Assembly (NCBI RefSeq): GCF_001591825.1
Contig: NZ_BCVQ01000045.1
Span: 1-32,651 of the forward strand
Reading direction: 5' to 3'
Source of the DNA: Rossellomorea vietnamensis NBRC 101237
Lineage (GTDB): Bacteria > Bacillota > Bacilli > Bacillales > Bacillaceae_B
Length of the DNA: 32,651 bases
Numbering within the stretch: the first letter of the stretch is position 1; each line of letters begins with the position of its first letter. The notes under the pieces were generated by a model. The model did not search any database. It was given only the letters and a program-made list of their open reading frames with translations, and had not been told where the DNA came from. Of this stretch, positions 6,989 to 14,929 are shown one piece after another. The position numbers and the translations under genes are program-made.

Positions 6989-7999
6989 ATGAGAAAATTC
7001 CTGTTCATTTCACTTGTACTTATGTTATCCACTTTTCTTTCTGCCTGTAATCAGACTGCTAAAAAGACAGACGGCAATCAATCTGATGCTGAACCAATAA
7101 GCATCATGACTTCCCTTTATCCACTTCAATATTTCGCTGAACGTATAGGAGAAGATATGGTAAAGGCGGAGTCCCTGATCCCACCCGGTTCTGACGCCCA
7201 CACCTTTGAACCGACATCTAAAGATATGATGAGCATTGCAGAATCAGATCTGTTTATTTATATCGGACTGGGGATGGAATCATATGCTGAAAAAATCACT
7301 AAATCCCTGGAAAATGAGGATACTATAATGGTTGAGGCAACGAAGGGCGTCGATGCCATCGCAAGCCCCCATGATCACTCCGAAGAAGGACATCATGACG
7401 AGGGAGAAGCAGCTCATGAAGATGAGCATCATGAAGAAGGTGATGCTGCACATGAAGATGAGCATCATCATGGAGACTATGATCCACACGTTTGGTTAGA
7501 TCCAAATCGTGCCATTGCATTGGCAGGGAATATCCGCGATGCTCTCATTGATCTACATCCTGAAGACAAGGATGCATTCAACCAGAACTTCAACGAATTG
7601 AAAAAAGATCTGAAAGAGATTGACGCTGAATTTACATCATTGGCTCAAGAAAGTGACCATCCAGAGATCCTTGTTTCCCATGCTGCCTATGGATATTGGG
7701 AGGACGCCTATGGAATTGAACAATTGGCTGTTGCGGGACTCTCTCCTACCGATGAGCCTTCCCAAAAAGAATTGAAGGAAATTATTGAAACGGCTAAAGA
7801 GCATTCTATTCATTATGTCATTTTCGAACAAAATGTTACGCCCCGGATTGCTGAAATCATACAGAAAGAAATCAATGCAAAGCCATTGAAGGTTTATAAC
7901 CTTTCTGTATTAACAGAATCAGACATTGAAAACAATGAAAACTATCTTACATTGATGAAGAAAAACATCAAGACTCTCGAGCAAGCCATGAATGATTGA
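6989..7999 (+). CDS. znuA: zinc ABC transporter substrate-binding lipoprotein (ZnuA/AdcA-like)
   Basis: High-affinity zinc-binding lipoprotein of cluster A-I that delivers zinc to a membrane ABC importer. The start is ATG 6989 with AAAGGAG at 6976-6982; the 11 extra upstream residues of the longer frame lie before this site. Signal peptide and lipobox LSAC give lipidated C20. Zinc ligands are expected at H71 (GSDAHTFEP), H167 (DPHVWLDP) and H231 (VSHAAYGYW). A flexible His/Asp/Glu loop (about 128-165) contains a 12-residue tandem duplication, GEAAHEDEHHEE then GDAAHEDEHHHG. The permease (ZnuB) and ATPase (ZnuC) genes are not adjacent: a terminator follows directly. The protein must use components encoded elsewhere. 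Preceded by three Zur-like boxes. Confidence 0.9.
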   Translation: MRKFLFISLVLMLSTFLSACNQTAKKTDGNQSDAEPISIMTSLYPLQYFAERIGEDMVKAESLIPPGSDAHTFEPTSKDMMSIAESDLFIYIGLGMESYAEKITKSLENEDTIMVEATKGVDAIASPHDHSEEGHHDEGEAAHEDEHHEEGDAAHEDEHHHGDYDPHVWLDPNRAIALAGNIRDALIDLHPEDKDAFNQNFNELKKDLKEIDAEFTSLAQESDHPEILVSHAAYGYWEDAYGIEQLAVAGLSPTDEPSQKELKEIIETAKEHSIHYVIFEQNVTPRIAEIIQKEINAKPLKVYNLSVLTESDIENNENYLTLMKKNIKTLEQAMND

Positions 8000-8020
8000 T
8001 GATGAAAGGCTAAACCAGAT

Positions 8021-8065
8021 AAGCGCGTGCCACGATATATGGCACGCGCTTGTTTCCTTTTTTAA
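8021..8065 (+). terminator. terminator of znuA
   Basis: Perfect 12-bp stem AAGCGCGTGCCA (8021-8032) with TGGCACGCGCTT (8040-8051), 7-base loop, then GTTTCCTTTTTT. It ends before the convergent megL stop codon. Confidence 0.88.
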
Positions 8066-8082
8066 AAAATATGAACTGGAGA

Positions 8083-9267
8083 CTACTTTGCCTTATCCAG
8101 CGCCTGTGATAAATCACTCCAAATATCCTCCGGTGCCTCAAGTCCCACCGAAAGCCTCAGAAGCGAGTCATTGATTCCCATACTCTTTCTCGACTCTTCA
8201 GGCACGACGGCATGAGTCATCGTGGCAGGATGCTGGATCAATGTTTCCGCATCCCCCAGGCTTACGGCAATCTTGATCATGTCAAGATCATCCATGAACT
8301 TCTGCGCTTCTTCCTTGGAGCCTTTCAGCGTGAAGGAGATCATTCCACCCGGTTTTTTCATTTGTTTCTTCATGACCCCGTGCTGAGGGTGATTCTCATG
8401 TCCGGGATAGATGACCGTTTCCACGGCAGGATGCCCGGCTAACAGATCGGCAATCTTTTCAGCACTGTCACAGTGACGGTCCATCCGTACAGCCAGTGTC
8501 TTCAATCCCCTCAGCAATAACCATGCATCGAATGGGGAAATGATGCCTCCGATATCCTTTTGGGTCGTCATGCGGATCTCCGCCATTTTCTCCTGTGTAC
8601 CTACTACAAGTCCGGCAACGACGTCTCCATGTCCGCCAATATATTTCGTTGCACTGTGGATGACAATGTCGCATCCAAGCTCCAGCGGACGCTGCAGATA
8701 CGGTGAACAGAACGTATTATCCACCACGACCGGAATCCCCTTTTCCCTGGCAACCTTCACAACGAGTTCCAGGTCAATGAGCTGCATGGTCGGATTGATC
8801 GGGGTTTCCACATAAATACAGCTGGTGTTTTCCGTGATTTTCCCGCGGATCTCCTCTTCTGAGTCCATGGAAGAAAAATCATGTCCGATCGCAAATTTCT
8901 CCTGCAGGAGCTCGAGTAGTCCGAACGTACAGCCATACACCCCTTGGGAGCAAAGAATATGATCACCAGATTTTGTCAGTGAAAACAGCACCGCGCTTAC
9001 GGCTGCCATCCCTGACCCGAATGCAAGGGCAGCTTCCCCGCCTTCCAATGAAGCCATCCGTTCTTCCAATATGGATACTGTCGGATTTCCCAATCTTGAA
9101 TATATATATCCTTCTTCTTCACCGGCAAATCGATTTTCCCCTTGTTTCGCATTTGCAAAGGTATAAGTAGAAGTTTGGTATAAAGGGGGTGCTAAACTAT
9201 CAAAATGCTGAGACGATTGATACCCCTCGTGAATCACCCTTGTTTCAAAACGCTTCTCATCTTTCAT
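8083..9267 (-). CDS. megL: methionine gamma-lyase (PLP, Cys/Met metabolism family)
   Basis: Fold-type I PLP enzyme of 394 residues in the cystathionine gamma-synthase/lyase superfamily. PLP lysine is K208 in HSATKYIGGHGD; the phosphate-contacting Y56-x-R58 is in YIYSRLGNP; D183 in VVDNTF should hold the pyridine nitrogen. Y111-G-C113 (GVYGCTFGL) matches the Tyr114-Gly-Cys116 of Pseudomonas methionine gamma-lyase, a cysteine that most gamma-synthases and gamma-lyases lack. This favours release of methanethiol, ammonia and 2-oxobutyrate from methionine. The ATG has GGGAGGA seven bases before it. It is a single gene with a cre-like site upstream, so carbon catabolite control is likely. Cystathionine gamma-synthase or gamma-lyase remains the main alternative. 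No SAM riboswitch or T-box is seen. Confidence 0.8.
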   Translation of the reverse strand: MKDEKRFETRVIHEGYQSSQHFDSLAPPLYQTSTYTFANAKQGENRFAGEEEGYIYSRLGNPTVSILEERMASLEGGEAALAFGSGMAAVSAVLFSLTKSGDHILCSQGVYGCTFGLLELLQEKFAIGHDFSSMDSEEEIRGKITENTSCIYVETPINPTMQLIDLELVVKVAREKGIPVVVDNTFCSPYLQRPLELGCDIVIHSATKYIGGHGDVVAGLVVGTQEKMAEIRMTTQKDIGGIISPFDAWLLLRGLKTLAVRMDRHCDSAEKIADLLAGHPAVETVIYPGHENHPQHGVMKKQMKKPGGMISFTLKGSKEEAQKFMDDLDMIKIAVSLGDAETLIQHPATMTHAVVPEESRKSMGINDSLLRLSVGLEAPEDIWSDLSQALDKAK

Positions 9268-9339
9268 ACAGTATTCCTCCCAGTATTCCCTTTAAGTCTA
9301 AGTAACTACTATTCTAGAATATGATAATCGGGGCGAAAA

Positions 9340-9353
9340 AGAAAGCGTTTACA
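9340..9353 (-). promoter_or_regulatory. cre-like CcpA site upstream of megL
   Basis: AGAAAGCGTTTACA matches the cre consensus TGWAARCGYTWNCW at 13 of 14 positions, missing only the first T. It lies about 75 bases before the megL start, near where a -35 element would be, so CcpA would probably repress. Confidence 0.6.
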
Positions 9354-9415
9354 CTAAAGTGGTAAAGGAAGTTAGCTGTTTCTTAAACTTCATTTCTATA
9401 CAAAGTGACGCGTTG

Positions 9416-9541
9416 GTTGATTTCCGCTGCAGGTGCTCGCTTTCCGCGGGGCGTGAGTTGAGCCTCCTCAGGCTTCGCCCTGTGGGGTCTCAACTTTCCC
9501 GCTATTCCCGTCGGAGTCGAGCACCTTCCGCTTCAATCAAC
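9416..9541. repeat. structured intergenic repeat, copy A
   Basis: About 126 bases able to fold into a nested, GC-rich cruciform or RNA. Pairings from outside in: GTTGATT (9416-9422) with AATCAAC (9535-9541); GGTGCTCG (9432-9439) with CGAGCACC (9518-9525); GTTGAG (9457-9462) with CTCAAC (9489-9494); CAGG (9469-9472) with CCTG (9479-9482). Unpaired or loop motifs CGCTTTCCG, CCTCC, TTCGC, GGGGTCT and GGAGTC recur in the same order in copy B at 32376-32498, although the stem sequences differ. It belongs to a type of repeat I recall as common between genes in Bacillaceae genomes. It has no convincing coding frame. The rest of the gap 9268-9695 holds the cre/promoter region and the dgcP terminator. 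Confidence 0.8.
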
Positions 9542-9644
9542 TTACTGAGCATGTGTTTTCTATAATTAACAACATATAATATCTATTCCCATAAGGTCGA
9601 GTAACCTTTCAAGATCATGAGATTCAAAAAAATTCATTCAAAAT

Positions 9645-9682
9645 CAAAAAAACAGGAAGAACCACTTTCGGCTCTTCCTGTT
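9645..9682 (-). terminator. terminator of dgcP
   Basis: Stem AACAGGAAGA (9651-9660) with TCTTCCTGTT (9673-9682), 12-base loop; on the minus strand it is followed by a T-rich tract (A-run at 9646-9652 on the plus strand). Confidence 0.85.
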
Positions 9683-9695
9683 GATTTTATATTGT

Positions 9696-11510
9696 TTATT
9701 GACAGTCTTTCACGACCTGGTTTTTTCCGTTGTTTTTGGCCAGGTAGAGTGCTTCGTCGGCTTTTTTGACTAGTTCTTTGACGGATTTGGGGCAGTGGTC
9801 GTCATCTGCTCTCCAGATGGATAATCCGCATGATAGGGTGACGGATGGATCGGTTTTCAATGGGACTTCCTTGATGATGCGTTCCGCGATTTCCATTCCT
9901 TTTTCAAGGGAAAGGGAAGGCAGATAGGCTGCCAGTTCTTCCCCTCCCCATCTTGCGACGAATCCGTGATGACCGACGATTCCCTTGATGAGATTGGACA
10001 CTTCTATGATGACTTCATCCCCGATTTGGTGACCATAGTTGTCGTTGATGGATTTGAAATCATCGATATCGATCAAGAGCAGCGTACCCAGTTCATCCTG
10101 ATTCATGGAGGATTCCATTTCATCATCCAGATAATTCCGTGCGAACAATTTGGTCATGTGATCGGTGATGACCATATGCTCCAATTTTTCACGGAGGGTG
10201 GCATTGGTGATGGCCAGGGTGGAATGATGGATGAACGACTGCAGCAGCTTGTACATATCAAACGAAAACATATACGGTTCCTTATGGAGCACCACACAGA
10301 ATCCGATCAGTGCTTCATTTTGAACCATGGGAGCAGCCATGAGCGACGGAAAAGCATACGCTTCTTCAAATCGATCACTGACATCCCCTAAGAAGATGGA
10401 GTCCCTCTCCTCTTCAATACGCTTCTTAACGTACGAAATATAACTCCTGCCGATCTCTTCAGAAAAGACCGGGGAGCTTTCGTCCAGAATCGTGTACTCC
10501 CCTTTTTGAAGGAGGACGAACCCTATGGCGGATGCCTGGAAGGAACGCTTGATCTGCTTCTTCAAAAACAGGACCGTTTCAGATAAACGTAAATTCAAGT
10601 TTAGTTGATGGGACGTTTCATTGATAAGCTGAAGATCGGTGATGAGCCTCTTCGACTGTTCATAAAGCTTGGCGTTCTCCAGGGCACTCCCGGCTGTATA
10701 GGCTAGGAGGCGGATGAACTCGATCTTCTGATCCGTAAAATCACGGGAAACGGACTTCACTTCAAGGACCCCGTAGATCCCCTGCTTTCCTTTTAATGGG
10801 GCATAAAGGATATCTTCTTCACAGGACTCAATGCTTCCGTTGACAAATGCCTGCATGGCCGATTCATTGGCACGTTCAAAATCAAAATTCTTGATGGGCA
10901 GTTCGCCGAAATCATACCGGTCATTGGACAATAACAAACGGAACTCATCAATCGGGAATACCTGTTTCAACGTCTCGATGACCTGTACGAGGAGGGTATG
11001 AACGTCCCTCGTTGAATGGAAGATCTCTGTCACTTTGAATAATTCCCTATATCTTCTCTCGTCTTCAAGGACGGTCTGGATGCCGTCTGTATGCTGTAAA
11101 AACTGATTGCTCGCCTTCCAAAAGGAATGAAGCCAACTTTCATCGGCCCAGCCTTTCGAATCCTCCGTCTTCACTTGGAGGATCGCCAAAGGACTTCCAT
11201 CACTCTTCGTAAAGTGAAACTTAATGGAAGAAAGATCTTCTTTTTCTATTAAGATCGGCCTGAGAATATACTCCTCTGTCGCTTCAGCAAGTGTGAGGGG
11301 AACACCACCATGATGATGGGGTTGATATAGGAAATAAGTAGAATCGGTATAAAAATATAAAAATGCCTGATCGATATCCAGGCAATCCTTCACAACCGTC
11401 AGCCACTTTTGCAATTGAACAGAATGATCTGCATCTGCTGACATTTCTTCATAGATTAAATCGAATAGCTTGGACTTGTATTCATGCAGAGCATGTTGAA
11501 TAACGTACAT
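9696..11510 (-). CDS. dgcP: GAF-GGDEF diguanylate cyclase (DgcP)
   Basis: Makes c-di-GMP from two GTP, favouring sessile over motile behaviour. The product of about 604 residues has an N-terminal sensory part, two GAF-like regions (about 170-300 and 315-440) and a C-terminal GGDEF domain. The catalytic signature is GGEEL at 522-526, followed by the usual AAYLPS and by SCGLSIW. The expected inhibitory RxxD site just before it is absent (GHHG in that place), so product inhibition by that route is unlikely. No transmembrane helix is evident, so it is probably cytosolic. Position just upstream of the rpsD region matches B. subtilis ytrP/dgcP. Start choice: ATG 11510 has GGGTGAG four bases upstream; an in-frame GTG at 11525 lies before this site. 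Confidence 0.88.
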   Translation of the reverse strand: MYVIQHALHEYKSKLFDLIYEEMSADADHSVQLQKWLTVVKDCLDIDQAFLYFYTDSTYFLYQPHHHGGVPLTLAEATEEYILRPILIEKEDLSSIKFHFTKSDGSPLAILQVKTEDSKGWADESWLHSFWKASNQFLQHTDGIQTVLEDERRYRELFKVTEIFHSTRDVHTLLVQVIETLKQVFPIDEFRLLLSNDRYDFGELPIKNFDFERANESAMQAFVNGSIESCEEDILYAPLKGKQGIYGVLEVKSVSRDFTDQKIEFIRLLAYTAGSALENAKLYEQSKRLITDLQLINETSHQLNLNLRLSETVLFLKKQIKRSFQASAIGFVLLQKGEYTILDESSPVFSEEIGRSYISYVKKRIEEERDSIFLGDVSDRFEEAYAFPSLMAAPMVQNEALIGFCVVLHKEPYMFSFDMYKLLQSFIHHSTLAITNATLREKLEHMVITDHMTKLFARNYLDDEMESSMNQDELGTLLLIDIDDFKSINDNYGHQIGDEVIIEVSNLIKGIVGHHGFVARWGGEELAAYLPSLSLEKGMEIAERIIKEVPLKTDPSVTLSCGLSIWRADDDHCPKSVKELVKKADEALYLAKNNGKNQVVKDCQ

Positions 11511-11551
11511 TTTTCTCACCCACACCTGAAAGGTTTGTGAAACGAATTACA

Positions 11552-12151
11552 TCACCGGCTCCTGGCCAGTACCATATCCTTTTGAAAGACAACCAGCCAT
11601 ACTGAATCGTCTCCGGATAAGGAATGGATTTCTTCCGGTTCCCCGCTTTTGTCTGTAAGATCCAGTCGGACTTCATGAGATCCCTGTGGAATACTGATGG
11701 ATCCGGTGCCTTCCTGAACATGAAAGGGCTGCCGGCTTGAAGTGACGGAAGACGGTTCACTTTCCCGCTCCTGTAAAACCTCTAACGATTCGGAAAACAG
11801 TATCCATTTCTTCTCTTCCATTTGGACCCAGACCCCATTATGTTCCTTTGTAACACGAAGCGTTTTCACTGGATTGTGTAACGACACACTATGTAATACC
11901 TTAAAGTAATATTGGTTTTTTTGATCAATTTCATATATGACAAGGACCGGCTGCTCTTCTACCACCTTCGCCACTGCGATGACCGGGTTCCGACTTTCGT
12001 CTCCCCTGGACAATACCTGGGCATGTGTGGATGGTGTGATCTCCTCGACTTTATCGGATGAGGAGGAATAGAGGAAACCTCCCAATACAACCAGCAGACA
12101 GATACCGATCAATAGATATCGAAGAACTTTCTCTCTCTTTGATTCCTGCAA
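11552..12151 (-). CDS. hypothetical membrane-anchored protein
   Basis: I do not recognise this 199-residue protein. A positively charged N-terminus (KREK) precedes one hydrophobic helix (about residues 10-28), so it is anchored with the remainder probably outside the cell. The exported part is rich in beta-strand-like segments (VIAVAKVVEEQPVLVIYEI, residues 57-75, and VWLVVFQKDMVLARSR at the end). It has a Ser-rich linker and no cysteine outside the membrane helix. The start is TTG 12151, supported by AGGTGAG six bases upstream. It ends 41 bases before dgcP on the same strand with no terminator between them, so the two are probably co-transcribed. A link to signal input for DgcP is only a suggestion from position. 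Confidence 0.6.
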   Translation of the reverse strand: MQESKREKVLRYLLIGICLLVVLGGFLYSSSSDKVEEITPSTHAQVLSRGDESRNPVIAVAKVVEEQPVLVIYEIDQKNQYYFKVLHSVSLHNPVKTLRVTKEHNGVWVQMEEKKWILFSESLEVLQERESEPSSVTSSRQPFHVQEGTGSISIPQGSHEVRLDLTDKSGEPEEIHSLSGDDSVWLVVFQKDMVLARSR

Positions 12152-12268
12152 ATCTGCTCACCTATTTAACATAATTTTCAACTTTTATTATATCACAACA
12201 AATGACTTATGAACTATATTGTTTGTGCAATCCAGATCGCTCTTTTCAGGAAACTATAAAATACTTCC

Positions 12269-12297
12269 TTGACTTCTAATCTCTCGCATCATATAAT
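12269..12297 (+). promoter_or_regulatory. strong sigma-A promoter of rpsD
   Basis: TTGACT (12269-12274), 17-base spacer, TATAAT (12292-12297). Transcription should begin near 12304, giving a leader of about 185 bases. Confidence 0.9.
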
Positions 12298-12303
12298 ATT
12301 CTT

Positions 12304-12487
12304 TGTGTAAAATAATGCAGCTTCAGTGAAGTCCTTTATGCTCGTATTTTGTTCCTCTACGTTGAGGTGTATCTTGTAACCCTCTGCTGCTAGGGCGAAG
12401 GTACATGAAAACAAAATGCACATAATTGTTTATTCACAGGTGTTTTTATTTTACAACAAAATAAAAACAATAAAGGAGGAGTCTCTC
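12304..12487 (+). ncRNA. rpsD leader, probable S4 autoregulatory RNA
   Basis: The long untranslated leader of rpsD is the known target of autogenous control by S4 in B. subtilis. Here 12382-12404 (CTCTGCTGCTAGGGCGAAG then GTAC) resembles the Bacillus 16S rRNA segment CTCTGTTGTTAGGGAAGAAC near the S4 binding region. A perfect 12-bp AT hairpin, TGTTTTTATTTT (12441-12452) with AAAATAAAAACA (12458-12469), stands immediately before the AAAGGAGGAG ribosome binding site. I did not model the full pseudoknot. It fills most of the 336-base gap 12152-12487. Confidence 0.75.
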
Positions 12488-13090
12488 ATGGCTCGATATA
12501 CTGGCCCAAGCTGGAAATTATCTCGTCGTCTTGGAATCTCTCTAAGCGGTACGGGTAAAGAATTAGAAAAGCGTCCTTACGCTCCAGGACAACACGGTCC
12601 TAACCAACGTAAAAAAATCTCTGAATACGGTTTACAACTTCAAGAGAAGCAAAAACTTCGTCACATGTACGGAGTAACTGAGCGTCAATTCCGTAACCTA
12701 TTTGACCAAGCTGGCAAATTACAAGGTAAACACGGTGAAAACTTCATGGCGCTACTTGAGTGCCGCCTGGATAACGTTGTTTATCGTTTAGGTCTTGCTC
12801 GTACTCGTCGTCAAGCACGTCAACTTGTTAACCACGGTCACGTTACAGTGAACGGATCTCGCGTAGACATCCCTTCATTCCGCGTTCTTCCTGGTCAAAC
12901 AATCTCAGTTCGTGAAAAATCACGTAACCTTGACATCATCAAAGAAGCGATGGAAGTGAACAGCTTTGTTCCTGAATTCCTAACTTTCGATGCTGACAAA
13001 TTAGAAGGTACATTCACACGCGTTCCTGAACGTTCTGAATTACCAGCTGAAATTAACGAAGCTCTTATCGTTGAGTTCTACTCTCGTTAA
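12488..13090 (+). CDS. rpsD: 30S ribosomal protein S4
   Basis: Primary 16S-binding protein that starts 30S assembly and helps decoding accuracy; it also represses its own synthesis. The 200-residue product begins [20 protein letters not shown] and carries the S4 RNA-binding domain around 90-150 ([20 protein letters not shown]). It lacks the Cys cluster seen in zinc-binding S4 versions, so it is the zinc-independent type. The start is ATG 12488 after AAAGGAGGAG at 12472-12481; 24 upstream in-frame residues lie in the leader and are not coding. Codon use is strongly biased (CGT, AAC, CTT), as in highly expressed genes. It is monocistronic between its promoter and a terminator. Confidence 0.98.
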   Translation: MARYTGPSWKLSRRLGISLSGTGKELEKRPYAPGQHGPNQRKKISEYGLQLQEKQKLRHMYGVTERQFRNLFDQAGKLQGKHGENFMALLECRLDNVVYRLGLARTRRQARQLVNHGHVTVNGSRVDIPSFRVLPGQTISVREKSRNLDIIKEAMEVNSFVPEFLTFDADKLEGTFTRVPERSELPAEINEALIVEFYSR

Positions 13091-13104
13091 TCTTTGTGAA
13101 AGAG

Positions 13105-13136
13105 ACACTGTCCATTCTATGGGCAGTGTTTTTTTG
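13105..13136 (+). terminator. terminator of rpsD
   Basis: Stem ACACTGTCCAT (13105-13115) with ATGGGCAGTGT (13119-13129), a G-U pair included, then a run of seven T. Confidence 0.88.
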
Positions 13137-13162
13137 TGCTAAAAAACATGAAATTCCCATAA

Positions 13163-13208
13163 TAAAAGCACGGTACCCGCTCCTAATGAGAGAAACGGAT
13201 ACCGCGCT
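13163..13208 (-). terminator. terminator of tyrS
   Basis: On the minus strand, AGCGCGGTATCCG pairs with CGGGTACCGTGCT (13 bp with two G-U pairs), followed by TTTTATT. Confidence 0.85.
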
Positions 13209-13226
13209 GATAGATTCTATATCCTA

Positions 13227-14790
<1,564 letters not shown>

Positions 14791-14796
14791 ACAATC

Positions 14797-14824
14797 ACTA
14801 TATTAGGTTTTTACCATATTCCAA
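14797..14824 (-). promoter_or_regulatory. probable tyrS leader promoter
   Basis: On the minus strand, TTGGAA (14824-14819), a 16-base spacer and TATAGT (14802-14797) precede the T-box. A TTGACT farther upstream lacks a matching -10 at normal spacing. Confidence 0.5.
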
Positions 14825-14895
14825 AATAATAGTCAACTAAACGCATGATAAAAGACCATTTTATTTGACTTTTTACGACAGCCTTCCTGTAATTA

Positions 14896-14904
14896 TGCTA
14901 TAAT
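14896..14904 (+). promoter_or_regulatory. extended -10 promoter of the penicillin-binding protein gene
   Basis: TGCTATAAT is a perfect extended -10 element (TGnTATAAT). The -35 region is poor, as is usual for this promoter type. The start codon lies 26 bases downstream, after GGGGGGAATG. Confidence 0.7.
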
Positions 14905-14929
14905 GGGAATGTTCTGGGGGGAATGATAT

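Noticed and set aside
9268..9350. SAM (S-box) or T-box leader before megL
   Set aside because: No conserved S-box or T-box elements and no terminator/antiterminator pair lie between the cre-like site and the start.
9359..9565. 68-residue open frame on the plus strand across repeat copy A
   Set aside because: It is produced by the GC-rich repeat itself, has no good ribosome binding site and no recognisable protein character.
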